Origin: Chloroflexia bacterium
GTDB lineage: Bacteria > Chloroflexota > Chloroflexia > Thermomicrobiales > CFX8
Length of the DNA: 64,000 nucleotides
Assembly (NCBI GenBank): GCA_030431755.1
Contig: JAUIIK010000007.1
Location: 1-64,000, forward strand
Direction of reading: 5' to 3'
How positions within the stretch are numbered: the first letter of the stretch is position 1; each line of letters opens with the position of its first letter. The notes below the pieces were generated by a model that searched no databases, was not told the origin of the DNA, and worked only from the letters and a program-made list of their open reading frames with translations. Below, one piece after another: positions 10,498 through 25,224 of the stretch. The position numbers and the translations under genes are program-made.

Positions 10498-10530
10498 GCC
10501 CCGCCCCCGGCAGACGTCCGGGGGCGGGGC
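10498..10530 (+). terminator. GC-rich hairpin GCCCCGCCCCCGG-N7-CCGGGGGCGGGGC downstream of PKD protein
   Basis: Perfect 13-bp inverted repeat with 7-nt loop, 20 bp after the stop codon; no U-tract. Confidence 0.55.
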
Positions 10531-10609
10531 TCGTGCGTCGCGCAGCGCTACGCTGATCCAGAGACAGGATCACGCAGCGGAGCGGAAATGTTCGTCGTAC
10601 TCTCTGTCT

Positions 10610-10869
10610 ATGGATAGCGATGGACGCCCCGCCGCGCAACCACTGCTGGTTGGCCGACAAGCCGAGCTTGACCGGCTGGCCTACCTGTGGGATCTGGCAC
10701 AACAGGGCACGTGCCGTCTCGTGCTCGTCAGTGGTGCGGCGGGCGTAGGCAAGACGGCGCTGGTTGGCGCATTCGCGCACCAGGTCGCAGCGCAGGCGCG
10801 CAAGTCCACACCGGCGCACACGGCCGGGCAGCCATCACCGCCTACATCCTCAGCAACAATCTGATCTGA
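10610..10869 (+). pseudogene. Internally deleted AAA-LuxR regulator relic
   Basis: Frame 1 encodes an N-terminal ATPase start (LLVGRQAELDRL...LVSGAAGVGKTALV); the shifted frame directly downstream ends with a LuxR-HTH-like terminus (HTGAHGRAAITAYILSNNLI*). Confidence 0.65.
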
Positions 10870-10894
10870 CATCCAACCCGCCAAATAGCGCCGG

Positions 10895-12865
10895 CTAGCT
10901 GCCCAGCGCGGGCGACCAATAGAGCCGCGCGTCTCGAAACTCAACAGTGCCGACACCGGCATTGCGGAGATCGAGACGCGCATGCGTCGTTCCGGCTGGG
11001 CAGATCGTAGCGATCCGGAGGGTGCGCCACTCGCCGTCGTTCGGAACCGTCGCCCCAGCGCCGTCCGGAGCGATCTGGGTCCATGTGCCGTACTCGTCTT
11101 GACAGATCAGGAAGGCGCGCAGCTCTCCGCTCGACAGCGTGCTTCTGGCATCGACCTCGAAGTAGCCCAGCCCTTCGCCAACCTCGACGACAGTCCGCAG
11201 CGTGCTCTCACCTTCGGCATCGCGACTGATGGCGATGCCGTCAGCTAGCGGCTCGACGCGGCCGCCGGCTAGGTCCGAGCGCCAAGTGGCGCTATCTCCA
11301 TCAACGACCGCGAAATCGCCATCGAGCTGCTTCTGATCTCCTGGCGGCTCTCCGGGCCGCACCAGCAGCTCCAGCAGCAGCCGGTCCCGATGACGGCTGA
11401 CGATTACCGGCGCGAAGCCTTCAGCCATGAGCTGGTCGCGCGCGAACGCGCTTTCAGGCGACTCGACATGCACGAACCAGAGCGCTTCCGCTCCGTCGAT
11501 CAGATCCGCTGCGCCGGGCGGCAACTCACCGAAGCCGCCCATCGTGACCTGCTCGGCCTCCTCCAGCTCCGGCGCGTAGAGCTCGATCAGCGTCTCGGTC
11601 ACCGCCGGGGCCATCACGACCGGCCAGCCGTAGTCGCCCGTGCGCCCGGCATCCTCGGCCAGGGCGTCCCAGTGTTGCTTGTCGCCTTCGCGGACAGCCT
11701 GCAACGTCACCAGCGACAGTCCGAACCAGGTCACCACGGCGATCGTCGCGACGGCCCTGCCAAGCCGGGTGGTGGTGACGAATGGCGCGCAAGCCACAAG
11801 GGCGCACCAGCCCAGCGTCGCCGGCAGAATCGTTCGCTCAGCGTAGGCCGGACTCAGCAGGCTGAGCGCCGCCGCGATGACGACCGTCCCGCCCGCCAGT
11901 CCGACAGCGACACCAGCGCCCAACAGCGACCTTCTCGCGAGCGCGAGCAACCCCAGGACTGCCACCAGTAGTAGCAGTCCAGTCAGCGCCAGATGCAGTC
12001 CGGTCCAGCGCTCCCACGGCGCAGGCTCACCCCAGTAATAGAGCCCGCGGCCATGCAGCCCGGCGACCGAGAGCAGGGAGCTCTGGATCCGGTCGAGCGA
12101 CACGCCCAGATACCAGGCCCGGTCAGTGCCTTCGCGTTCGGCGCTCGCCAACGCCTGCGGGAGCCAAGGCAGGAACCCGACTACCGCCAGGACGCCCGCG
12201 ACAATCAGCGGGACGGCTTCTCGCCGGCGCGTGATGACGATCCAGAGCGCGACGCCAGCTGTCGGTAACAGCGCAAAGATCGCGCTGTAATCGATGTAAA
12301 CGGCGGCCAGAAGCGCGCCGCCGTAGAGTCCCGCCCAGCGCCAGCGCCGGTCGCGCTCGTACTCAATCAACGCCAGGTAGGCCAGCGCAATCGCCAGCGT
12401 CATTGGCGCATATTGCCGCGCCTCCTGGCTGTACCAGAGGTGCAGCGGCGACAATGCCAACAGAAACGCCGCGAGGAGCCCGGCTGCCGGCCGCAGCAAC
12501 CGCGCCACGATGAGATAGAGAACGGCGATCGTCGCCGTCCCGGTCAGGACGCTCAGCAGGCGGCCGGCTTGCAGGTCCGGGACGAACAGTGCCGTCAGTT
12601 TCACCAGCACGTAGTAGAGCGGCGGGTGCGGGTCATACTCGCCGCGCAAGCCCAGCACCTCAACCCACGGCAGCCGAGAAAAGCGCACAGTGAAACCCTC
12701 ATCAAGCCAGAGGCTGAGATGATCGAAGCGATAGAGCCGCAGCAGACCGCCGAGCAGCACGCTGCAGACGACGGCTACGCGCATCGCTCCCCGGCTTGTC
12801 CGTAGCTGCGCCAGCCGGCCGCGCCTCAACCCGGCCTTCGACGTTGGAACCTGGCTCAGATCCAA
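10895..12865 (-). CDS. Glycosyltransferase family 39-like (PMT/ArnT-like) membrane protein
   Basis: 656 aa; LWLDEGFTVRFSRLPW, DPHPPLYYVLVKL, LSPLHLWYSQEARQYAPM motifs; multiple TM helices; C-terminal soluble domain. Confidence 0.8.
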   Translation of the reverse strand: MDLSQVPTSKAGLRRGRLAQLRTSRGAMRVAVVCSVLLGGLLRLYRFDHLSLWLDEGFTVRFSRLPWVEVLGLRGEYDPHPPLYYVLVKLTALFVPDLQAGRLLSVLTGTATIAVLYLIVARLLRPAAGLLAAFLLALSPLHLWYSQEARQYAPMTLAIALAYLALIEYERDRRWRWAGLYGGALLAAVYIDYSAIFALLPTAGVALWIVITRRREAVPLIVAGVLAVVGFLPWLPQALASAEREGTDRAWYLGVSLDRIQSSLLSVAGLHGRGLYYWGEPAPWERWTGLHLALTGLLLLVAVLGLLALARRSLLGAGVAVGLAGGTVVIAAALSLLSPAYAERTILPATLGWCALVACAPFVTTTRLGRAVATIAVVTWFGLSLVTLQAVREGDKQHWDALAEDAGRTGDYGWPVVMAPAVTETLIELYAPELEEAEQVTMGGFGELPPGAADLIDGAEALWFVHVESPESAFARDQLMAEGFAPVIVSRHRDRLLLELLVRPGEPPGDQKQLDGDFAVVDGDSATWRSDLAGGRVEPLADGIAISRDAEGESTLRTVVEVGEGLGYFEVDARSTLSSGELRAFLICQDEYGTWTQIAPDGAGATVPNDGEWRTLRIATICPAGTTHARLDLRNAGVGTVEFRDARLYWSPALGS

Positions 12866-12974
12866 TTGACGCCCCCGCTTCCCCGCAGATCATAATAGGA
12901 AGGGCTCAGCCTCGCGCAGGGTCGCGCGGTTGAGCCGGGCGCTGGTCGGAACATGCACGCAATAGGAGGCACGC

Positions 12975-13262
12975 ATGACACTGCAAGCACAGTCAACGGT
13001 CCAGGCGGACAATGAGCGGGTGCGCGTTACCCGCTGGAGCTTCGGGATCGAGGCTGAGACCGGTTACCACCGGCACGAGTACGACTACGTCGTCGTCCCG
13101 CTCGCAACCGGCCGGCTGAAGCTCATCGGCCCCGAGGGCGAGGAGACGTTCAGCGAGCTCGAAGCGGGCGTCTCTTACTACCGCGAGGCCGGCGTCGAGC
13201 ACAACGTCATCAACGCCACCGCCGGCCCATTTGCCTTCGTTGAGATCGAGCTGAAGGCGTAG
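12975..13262 (+). CDS. Small cupin-domain protein
   Basis: 95 aa; HRHEYDYVVVPL...GVSYYREAGVEHNVIN cupin motifs. Confidence 0.75.
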   Translation: MTLQAQSTVQADNERVRVTRWSFGIEAETGYHRHEYDYVVVPLATGRLKLIGPEGEETFSELEAGVSYYREAGVEHNVINATAGPFAFVEIELKA

Positions 13263-13269
13263 CGGTCAA

Positions 13270-13432
13270 ACGACCTTATGTCATTCTGACCGGGGCGATC
13301 AACATCCACCGTTCCTCACTGATCGACGAGGATTTCACGGCAAACACGCGACACGTCGGCTAGATCCTTCAGCTCCGCGGAGCCGGAGCCTGCCCTGAGC
13401 GCAGTCGAAGGGGTCAGGATGACTCCAATGGT
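13270..13432. repeat. Dispersed palindromic intergenic repeat (TAGATCCTTC...CTGCCCTGAGCGCAGTCGAAGG...CAGGATGAC type)
   Basis: Shares GAGCCTGCCCTGAGCG(C/T)AGTCG with the 50431-50538 repeat and GATCCTTC/CAGGATGAC elements with 37969-38203. Confidence 0.6.
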
Positions 13433-13592
13433 TGTTTGGCCCCTCAGAAATAGAGTCGAATGCCGATCCAAATTCAATCCGTGCCGTCGGATTGTGCAGC
13501 GGCACATCCGAGGTCGGCCCCACTCTCGATATACTGGATTCAAAGGGAAAGCACAGCCCGGGAGCGGTAGGGAGCCGGGCGGACGGAGGGAC

Positions 13593-15584
<1,992 letters not shown>

Positions 15585-15595
15585 GGGATTGGGGA

Positions 15596-15680
15596 AGGGA
15601 AGAGGTAACAGGAAACAGGTAACAGGGAAACAGCCGTTTCTGGATCTTCCCTCTTCCCTCTTGCCTGTTACCTCTTCCCT
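15596..15680. repeat. Intergenic hairpin AGGGAAGAGGTAACAGG ... CCTGTTACCTCTTCCCT
   Basis: Perfect 17-bp inverted repeat (15596-15612 / 15664-15680) in the glgE-treS gap. Confidence 0.85.
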
Positions 15681-15706
15681 ACACAGGGGAGGAATGAACG
15701 CAGCAC

Positions 15707-19059
<3,353 letters not shown>

Positions 19060-19063
<4 letters not shown>

Positions 19064-21135
19064 GCATTCGTCGTGATTCGGTTGACGCGCTACGACAACT
19101 GGCCGAGCGCTACGGCATCGCGTCTGTCTACCAGGGCATGGACCGCGCGACGGTCCGAGCCCCGCAGGAGTCAGTCTTCGCGGCGCTCCAGGCGCTTGGC
19201 GCGGACGTCGCGACACTGGACGACGTAGCCGACGCCTACGAACGCCGGCGCGCCGAAGCGTGGGCAACGATATGTGACCCCACCGCGACGATCTGGGACG
19301 GCCAGGGGCACGTCCGCGTGCGGCTACCCTCGCGCCACTCCACAACCGAGCTCCACCTGAGACTATTGCAGGAAGATGGCGAGGCGCTGGAGGAAAACGT
19401 TTCAGTCCGCGACTACAAAGTTGTTGGCAGCGCCCGTCTCGTTCCGACATCGAGCATCCTCGAACGAGCGGTCGAACTGCCCTGGGAGATCCCAGCCGGC
19501 TACCACCAGCTGGAGATGCAGTCCGGAGAGCTCAGTGCTTCGGTGATCCTGATTTCAGCACCGAGCAGGGCCTTCCGGCACGACCGCTCCCGCAGCTGGG
19601 GGACGTTCCTGCCGCTCTATAGTCTCACCACGGGCCAGAGCTGGGGGGCCGGAAACATCGGCGATCTCGGTCGCTTGCTCGACTGGACTGCCGAACGGGG
19701 CGGGAGCTACACCGGCACGCTGCCGCTGCTCCCGGCATTTCTCGACGAACCCTTCGAAGCCGGCCCCTATTCGCCGGTATCACGCCTCTTCTGGAACGAG
19801 TTCTATCTCGATATCCCGGCCATTCCGGAGTTCGAGCACTCGTCCGACGCCCGGTCACTCGTCGAGTCCGCCGATTTCAAGCGCGATCTCGCTAACCTAC
19901 GCGCCAACGAGCTAGTCGACTACCGCGAGGGCATACGGCTACGACGCACCGTGCTCGAGAAGCTGTCCGCGACCTTGATCGACCGAGGCGGAGACCGCTA
20001 CGACAAGTTCCAGGCCTGGCTCGGCGACCACCTGCACGCGCGGCTCTATGCAGCATTCCGAGCGCTTGTCGAGCAGCATGGCTCAGGTCCATCCGGTTGG
20101 CCGGTAGAGATCAGACCCGAAGACGTCACCGAGGCCGAGTACGACCAGGATGCCTTCAACTACCACGCCTACGTCCAGTGGATCGCCGAGCAACAGCTTG
20201 ACGCGCTACCGCGCCGTCCGAAGTCCAACTCCGGGCTCTACCTCGATCTGCCAATCGGCGTGAACGGCGAGGGCTACGACGTTTGGCGGGAGCGAGAATC
20301 ATTTGCAGCGGGCTTCACCGTCGGCGCGCCACCCGATCTGCTCGGCCCCGAAGGCCAGAATTGGGGCTTCCCGCCGCTCAACCCACTGGTGCTGCGCGAG
20401 CACGGCTATCGCCATTTCATCGAGGTTATCCAGCATCACATGCGGCACGCCTCGCTGCTGCGCATCGATCACATCATGGGGCTGCACCGGCAATTCTGGA
20501 TTCCGGAAGGGGCCGAGGCGAAGGATGGGCTCTACGTCCATTATCCGGCCGACGACCTCTACGCCATCCTGTCACTGGAGTCGCACCGCAACCAGACCGA
20601 ATTGATCGGCGAAGATCTAGGCACCGTGCCGCCGGCAGTGCGCCCGGCGATGGAAAAGCATGACATCAGCCGCATGATCATCGTGCCGTTCGAGGTGTGG
20701 GAAGATTCAACCTCGCTGAACGAGATCCCAGAGGGCAGCCTGACGGCGCTCAACACCCATGACATGCCACCGGTCGCCGGGCTCTGGCAGGACTGGTTCA
20801 ACAGCGACCGACAGGCGACCCTGGTAGCGTTGCTACAGGGGCATGACTTGCTCGCCGCTGATGTCGAACCCGACGATCTGGAAGCCGTCATCCCTGCGAC
20901 GCTCGAGTTTCTCGGGCGAAGCGATGCACGCGCGGTCCTGGTAAATCTCGAAGATCTCTGGTTCGAAACACGATCCCAGAACATCCCCGGAACAACCGAT
21001 GACGAACACGACAACTGGCGGCGCATAGCCACCCGGACGTTCGAGGAGTTTTCGAACTCTGAAGCCGTCCTGAGACAGCTAACGCGTCTGGATAGCGCTC
21101 GTCGCCAAACTGAACATGATGACGAGGAGCTATGA
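19060..21135 (+). CDS. malQ: 4-alpha-glucanotransferase
   Basis: [48 protein letters not shown] overlap with treS stop. Confidence 0.9.
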
Positions 21136-23033
21136 CAGCGACAGCCACAATCTCCGATCAGGACATCTACCTATTCAACGAAGGCAGCCACCTCGAGCTG
21201 GCATCCCGGCTGGGGGCGCACATGGAGGAGCGTGACGGCTGGCCCGGAACGGCCTTCGCCGTCTGGGCGCCCAACGCCGAGTACGTCTCGGTCGTCGGTG
21301 ATTTCAACGGCTGGGACCAGCAAGCCGCGCCGCTGGAGCCGCAAGGCAACTCAGGCATCTGGGGCGGTTTCCTGCGTGATGTCGGCCAGGGAGCGCGCTA
21401 TAAATATCACATTCGCTCCCGCCACGACGGCTACCGAGTCAACAAGGCCGATCCGATGGCCTTCCACGCCGAGACGCCGCCGGCGACCGCTTCGATCGTC
21501 TGGCCGCTCGACTACGAGTGGGGTGACGACGATTGGATGGCGAACCGCGCCGACCGCAATGGCGCCGAGGCGCCGCAAGCGATCTACGAGGTGCATCTCG
21601 GCTCATGGATGCGGGTGCCAGAAGAGGACAACCGCTCGCTGAGCTACCGCGAGATCGCGCCGAAGCTGGCAGACTACGCCGTCGAGATGGGCTTCACGCA
21701 CGTCGAGCTGCTGCCGATCATGGAACACCCCTTCTACGGCTCCTGGGGCTACCAGACGACCGGCTACTTCGCGCCAACGAGCCGCTACGGTACGCCGCAG
21801 GACTTCATGTATCTCGTCGATCACCTGCATCAGCGCGGCATAGGCGTCATCCTTGACTGGGTTCCGTCGCACTTCCCGTCCGACGAGCACGGCCTGGCCT
21901 ACTTCGACGGCACTCATCTCTACGAGCACTCCGACCCGCGCCAGGGCTACCACCCAGACTGGAACAGCTACATCTTCAACTATGGGCGCAACGAGGTCCG
22001 CAGCTTCCTGCTGAGTAGCGCCCTCTTTTGGCTCGACACGTACCACGTCGATGGCCTGCGGGTGGACGCCGTCGCCTCGATGCTCTACCTCGACTACTCC
22101 CGCAAGGAGGGCGAGTGGATCCCGAATGAGCACGGCGGCCGCGAGAACCTCGAAGCGATTGACTTCCTGCGTCGCCTCAACACCGAGGTCTACGACCGCT
22201 TCCCGGACACTCAGACGACGGCTGAGGAATCGACGGCCTGGCCGATGGTCTCGCGTCCGACCTACCTCGGCGGGCTCGGCTTCGGCCAGAAATGGGACAT
22301 GGGCTGGATGCACGACACGCTCGAATACTTCGGGCATGAGCCGGTCCACCGCAAGTACCACCACAACGAGCTGACCTTCCGGATGGTCTACGCCTTCAAC
22401 GAGAGCTTCGTGCTGCCGCTCTCGCACGACGAGGTCGTCCACGGCAAGGGCTCGCTGCTGGACAGGATGCCCGGCGACGACTGGCAGAAGTTCGCCAACT
22501 TGCGGCTGCTCTTCAGCTATATGACGGCCCAGCCCGGCAAGAAGCTGCTCTTCATGGGCGGCGAGTTCGGCCAGGGCCGCGAGTGGAACCACGACCGCAG
22601 TCTCGATTGGGATCTGCTCGAGAACGGCTGGCACCGGGGCGTCCAGAAACTCGTCAGCCAGCTCAACCGCCTCTACGGCGAACGGGCCGCGCTGCACCAG
22701 ACCGACTTCAACCCCGCCGGCTTCGAGTGGATCGACGGCGGCGACGCCGAACAGAGCGTGCTGACCTTCATGCGACGGGATGCCAATGGCGAAAACCCGA
22801 TCATCGCCGCCTTCAACCTGACGCCGGTCCCGCGGCACAACTACCGCATCGGCGTCCCGCAGGACGGCACCTGGCACGAGATCCTCAATAGCGACGCAAA
22901 AGAGTTCGGTGGCAGCGGCCAGGGCAACATGGGCGCGGTCGAGTCGACGCCGGTCCCCTGGCACGGCCGGCCGACCTCGATCATCGTGACCCTGCCCCCG
23001 CTCGGCGCGATCTTCTTCGAGAACGGCAGCTAG
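21132..23033 (+). CDS. glgB: 1,4-alpha-glucan branching enzyme
   Basis: [68 protein letters not shown] overlap with malQ. Confidence 0.95.
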   Translation: MTATATISDQDIYLFNEGSHLELASRLGAHMEERDGWPGTAFAVWAPNAEYVSVVGDFNGWDQQAAPLEPQGNSGIWGGFLRDVGQGARYKYHIRSRHDGYRVNKADPMAFHAETPPATASIVWPLDYEWGDDDWMANRADRNGAEAPQAIYEVHLGSWMRVPEEDNRSLSYREIAPKLADYAVEMGFTHVELLPIMEHPFYGSWGYQTTGYFAPTSRYGTPQDFMYLVDHLHQRGIGVILDWVPSHFPSDEHGLAYFDGTHLYEHSDPRQGYHPDWNSYIFNYGRNEVRSFLLSSALFWLDTYHVDGLRVDAVASMLYLDYSRKEGEWIPNEHGGRENLEAIDFLRRLNTEVYDRFPDTQTTAEESTAWPMVSRPTYLGGLGFGQKWDMGWMHDTLEYFGHEPVHRKYHHNELTFRMVYAFNESFVLPLSHDEVVHGKGSLLDRMPGDDWQKFANLRLLFSYMTAQPGKKLLFMGGEFGQGREWNHDRSLDWDLLENGWHRGVQKLVSQLNRLYGERAALHQTDFNPAGFEWIDGGDAEQSVLTFMRRDANGENPIIAAFNLTPVPRHNYRIGVPQDGTWHEILNSDAKEFGGSGQGNMGAVESTPVPWHGRPTSIIVTLPPLGAIFFENGS

Positions 23034-23112
23034 TGCTGGATTCCGTTCGTAGCCAGATGATCCACGACAAGGAACCGTCTTTGAACATCTCTACGTGTGG
23101 GAATCGGCAGCT

Positions 23113-24969
23113 ATGATCCACCAACCATCGCGTCTGGGCGCGACACCGCTCCCCGACAGCCGCTGCTGCTTCATCGTCTGGGCGCCATTCGTCGACAAGA
23201 TCGATGTCCACCTGCTCGGCAGGAACGAGCGCTACGAGCCGCTCGAACGCGACGCGCGCGGCTATCACTCGGCGACGCTGGAGGGAGTCCCGGCCGGGAC
23301 GAACTATCTCTACCGGCTTGACGGCGGCCAGGAGCGGCCAGACCCGACGTCACGCTATCAGCCCGAGGGCGTCCACGGTCCATCGCAGGTCGTCGATCCC
23401 GAAGCGTTCGACTGGACCGACGACGGCTGGCCGGGGTTGGCGCGGAAGAACCTCGTCTTCTATGAACTGCACGCCGGTGCCTTCACCGACGAAGGCGCCT
23501 TCGACGCCGTCATACCGCATCTCGACGGGCTCAAGGATCTCGGGATCACCTGCATCGAGCTGATGCCGGTCAACCAGTTCCCGGGAGCGCGCAACTGGGG
23601 CTATGACGGCGTCCAGATCTTCGCCGTCCAGAACTCATACGGCGGTCCGGAGGGCCTGCGGCGGCTGGTCGACGCCTGTCACGCGCGCGGCATGGCGGTC
23701 ATCCTCGACGTCGTCTACAACCACCTCGGGCCGGAGGGCAACTACCTGGGCGAGTACGGCCCCTACTTCACCGACAAGTACTCGACGCCCTGGGGCTCGG
23801 CCCTAAACTTCGACGACGTCGACAGCGACGAAGTCCAGCGCTTCTACATCGAGAACGCGCTGCAGTGGATTCGCGACTACCACCTCGACGGCTTCCGGCT
23901 CGACGCGATCCATGCCATCTATGACCAGCGGCCGCGACCATTTCTGCGTGAGATGGCCAGCGCCATCCACGATCTGGCAGCAGACCTCGGACGCCGGGTA
24001 CACGTCATCGCCGAGAGCAATATGAACGACCCACGCGTCGTCAACCCCGGCAAGTTCGGCGGTCTCGGGCTCGACGCCGAGTGGAACGACGACTTCCACC
24101 ATGCAGTCCACGCCCTGCTGACCGGCGAGGACACCGGCTACTACCACGACTACGGCAGCTTTGAAGATCTCGTCAAAGCTATGCGGGCAGGCTTCGTCTA
24201 CACCGGCCAGCACATGAGCTTCCGTGGGCGCGGCCACGGCGATGTACCGTGGCTCTACGACGGCAATAACTTCGTCGTCTTCGCCCAGAACCACGACCAG
24301 ATCGGTAACCGCGCACGCGGCGACCGGCTGAGCACGCTAATTCCGTTTGAGCTGCAGAAGACCGTCGCGGCGCTAGTGACGCTCTCGCCCTATCTGCCGC
24401 TCTTCTTCATGGGCGAGGAGTATGGCGAGACGAACCCGTTCCCCTACTTCGTCGATCACGGCGATCCGGATCTGATCGAAGCCGTCCGCAAAGGCCGCGC
24501 GGCGGAGTTCGAGAGCTTCGCCTGGCAGGGCGAGATCCTCGATCCCGCAGCGTCCGAAACCTTCGAGATGGCGAAGCTGGACCGCGAGAAACTGGACAAT
24601 CCAAAGCATCGCGCGCTCTACGAACTGCACCGCGAGCTATTGCGCTTGCGGCGGGAGACACCGGCACTGGCGAACCTCAAGCTGCGCGACATGACCGTCA
24701 ACGGCATTGACGCGCAACGTATCCTCCAGATGTGCCGGTTACACGCAACCGGCGATGTCAATTGCGCGTTCAATCTCGGCCAGGACGAAGCCTCCATCCG
24801 GTTGCCCTGCGCTTCCGGCCGCTGGCGTCTCGTCCTCAACACGGCAGACACTGACTGGGTCGGTCCCGGTTCGGATCTGCCCACGATTTTGGAATCGGAC
24901 GGCAGTATCGAGATGGCCCTCCCGGCCATGAGCTGCGCCGTCTACGTGCTTGACAATGGCTCCGCTTGA
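23113..24969 (+). CDS. treZ: Malto-oligosyltrehalose trehalohydrolase
   Basis: LVFYELHAGAFTDEGAFDAVIPHLDGLKDLGITCIELMPVNQFPGARNWGYDGV, HLDGFRLDAIHAI, FFMGEEYGETNPFPYFVDHGD. Confidence 0.93.
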   Translation: MIHQPSRLGATPLPDSRCCFIVWAPFVDKIDVHLLGRNERYEPLERDARGYHSATLEGVPAGTNYLYRLDGGQERPDPTSRYQPEGVHGPSQVVDPEAFDWTDDGWPGLARKNLVFYELHAGAFTDEGAFDAVIPHLDGLKDLGITCIELMPVNQFPGARNWGYDGVQIFAVQNSYGGPEGLRRLVDACHARGMAVILDVVYNHLGPEGNYLGEYGPYFTDKYSTPWGSALNFDDVDSDEVQRFYIENALQWIRDYHLDGFRLDAIHAIYDQRPRPFLREMASAIHDLAADLGRRVHVIAESNMNDPRVVNPGKFGGLGLDAEWNDDFHHAVHALLTGEDTGYYHDYGSFEDLVKAMRAGFVYTGQHMSFRGRGHGDVPWLYDGNNFVVFAQNHDQIGNRARGDRLSTLIPFELQKTVAALVTLSPYLPLFFMGEEYGETNPFPYFVDHGDPDLIEAVRKGRAAEFESFAWQGEILDPAASETFEMAKLDREKLDNPKHRALYELHRELLRLRRETPALANLKLRDMTVNGIDAQRILQMCRLHATGDVNCAFNLGQDEASIRLPCASGRWRLVLNTADTDWVGPGSDLPTILESDGSIEMALPAMSCAVYVLDNGSA

Positions 24970-24995
24970 CACGGCAGGCGCAAACGCTGAAACAC

Positions 24996-25154
24996 GTAGG
25001 GATGAGGCTCGTCCCCATCCGGTCGTCGGTCACGACGACACATTCGCGCCGCCATTGTGTACGCCGGGACGCCAACACGTCCCATGTCACCTCTCGACAA
25101 ACCAAGACGTGTTGCCGTGACCGGCAACCGGGCGGGGACGAGCCCCGCCCCTAC
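24996..25154. repeat. ~160-bp long imperfect palindromic repeat (GTAGGG..GGCTCGTCCCC family)
   Basis: Left 24996-25022 GTAGGGATGAGGCTCGTCCCCATCCGG; right 25128-25154 CCGGGCGGGGACGAGCCCCGCCCCTAC (22/27 complementary); inner arms also complementary. Confidence 0.8.
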
Positions 25155-25224
25155 GACCGCGAAGCATTGACTGTTCCAGACAGCTCATTTTCTTGATTGC
25201 CGAAGATACTGGAGAGAATCAACC

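Noticed and set aside
13419-13592. N-terminal extension of glgE in the ORF track
   Set aside because: Overlaps the palindromic intergenic repeat; conserved GlgE-like sequence begins at MTRKKTEGKRRAIIEGVSPEIDGG (13593)
21603-22964. 453-aa minus-strand ORF opposite glgB
   Set aside because: Antisense shadow of GlgB; no domain signal
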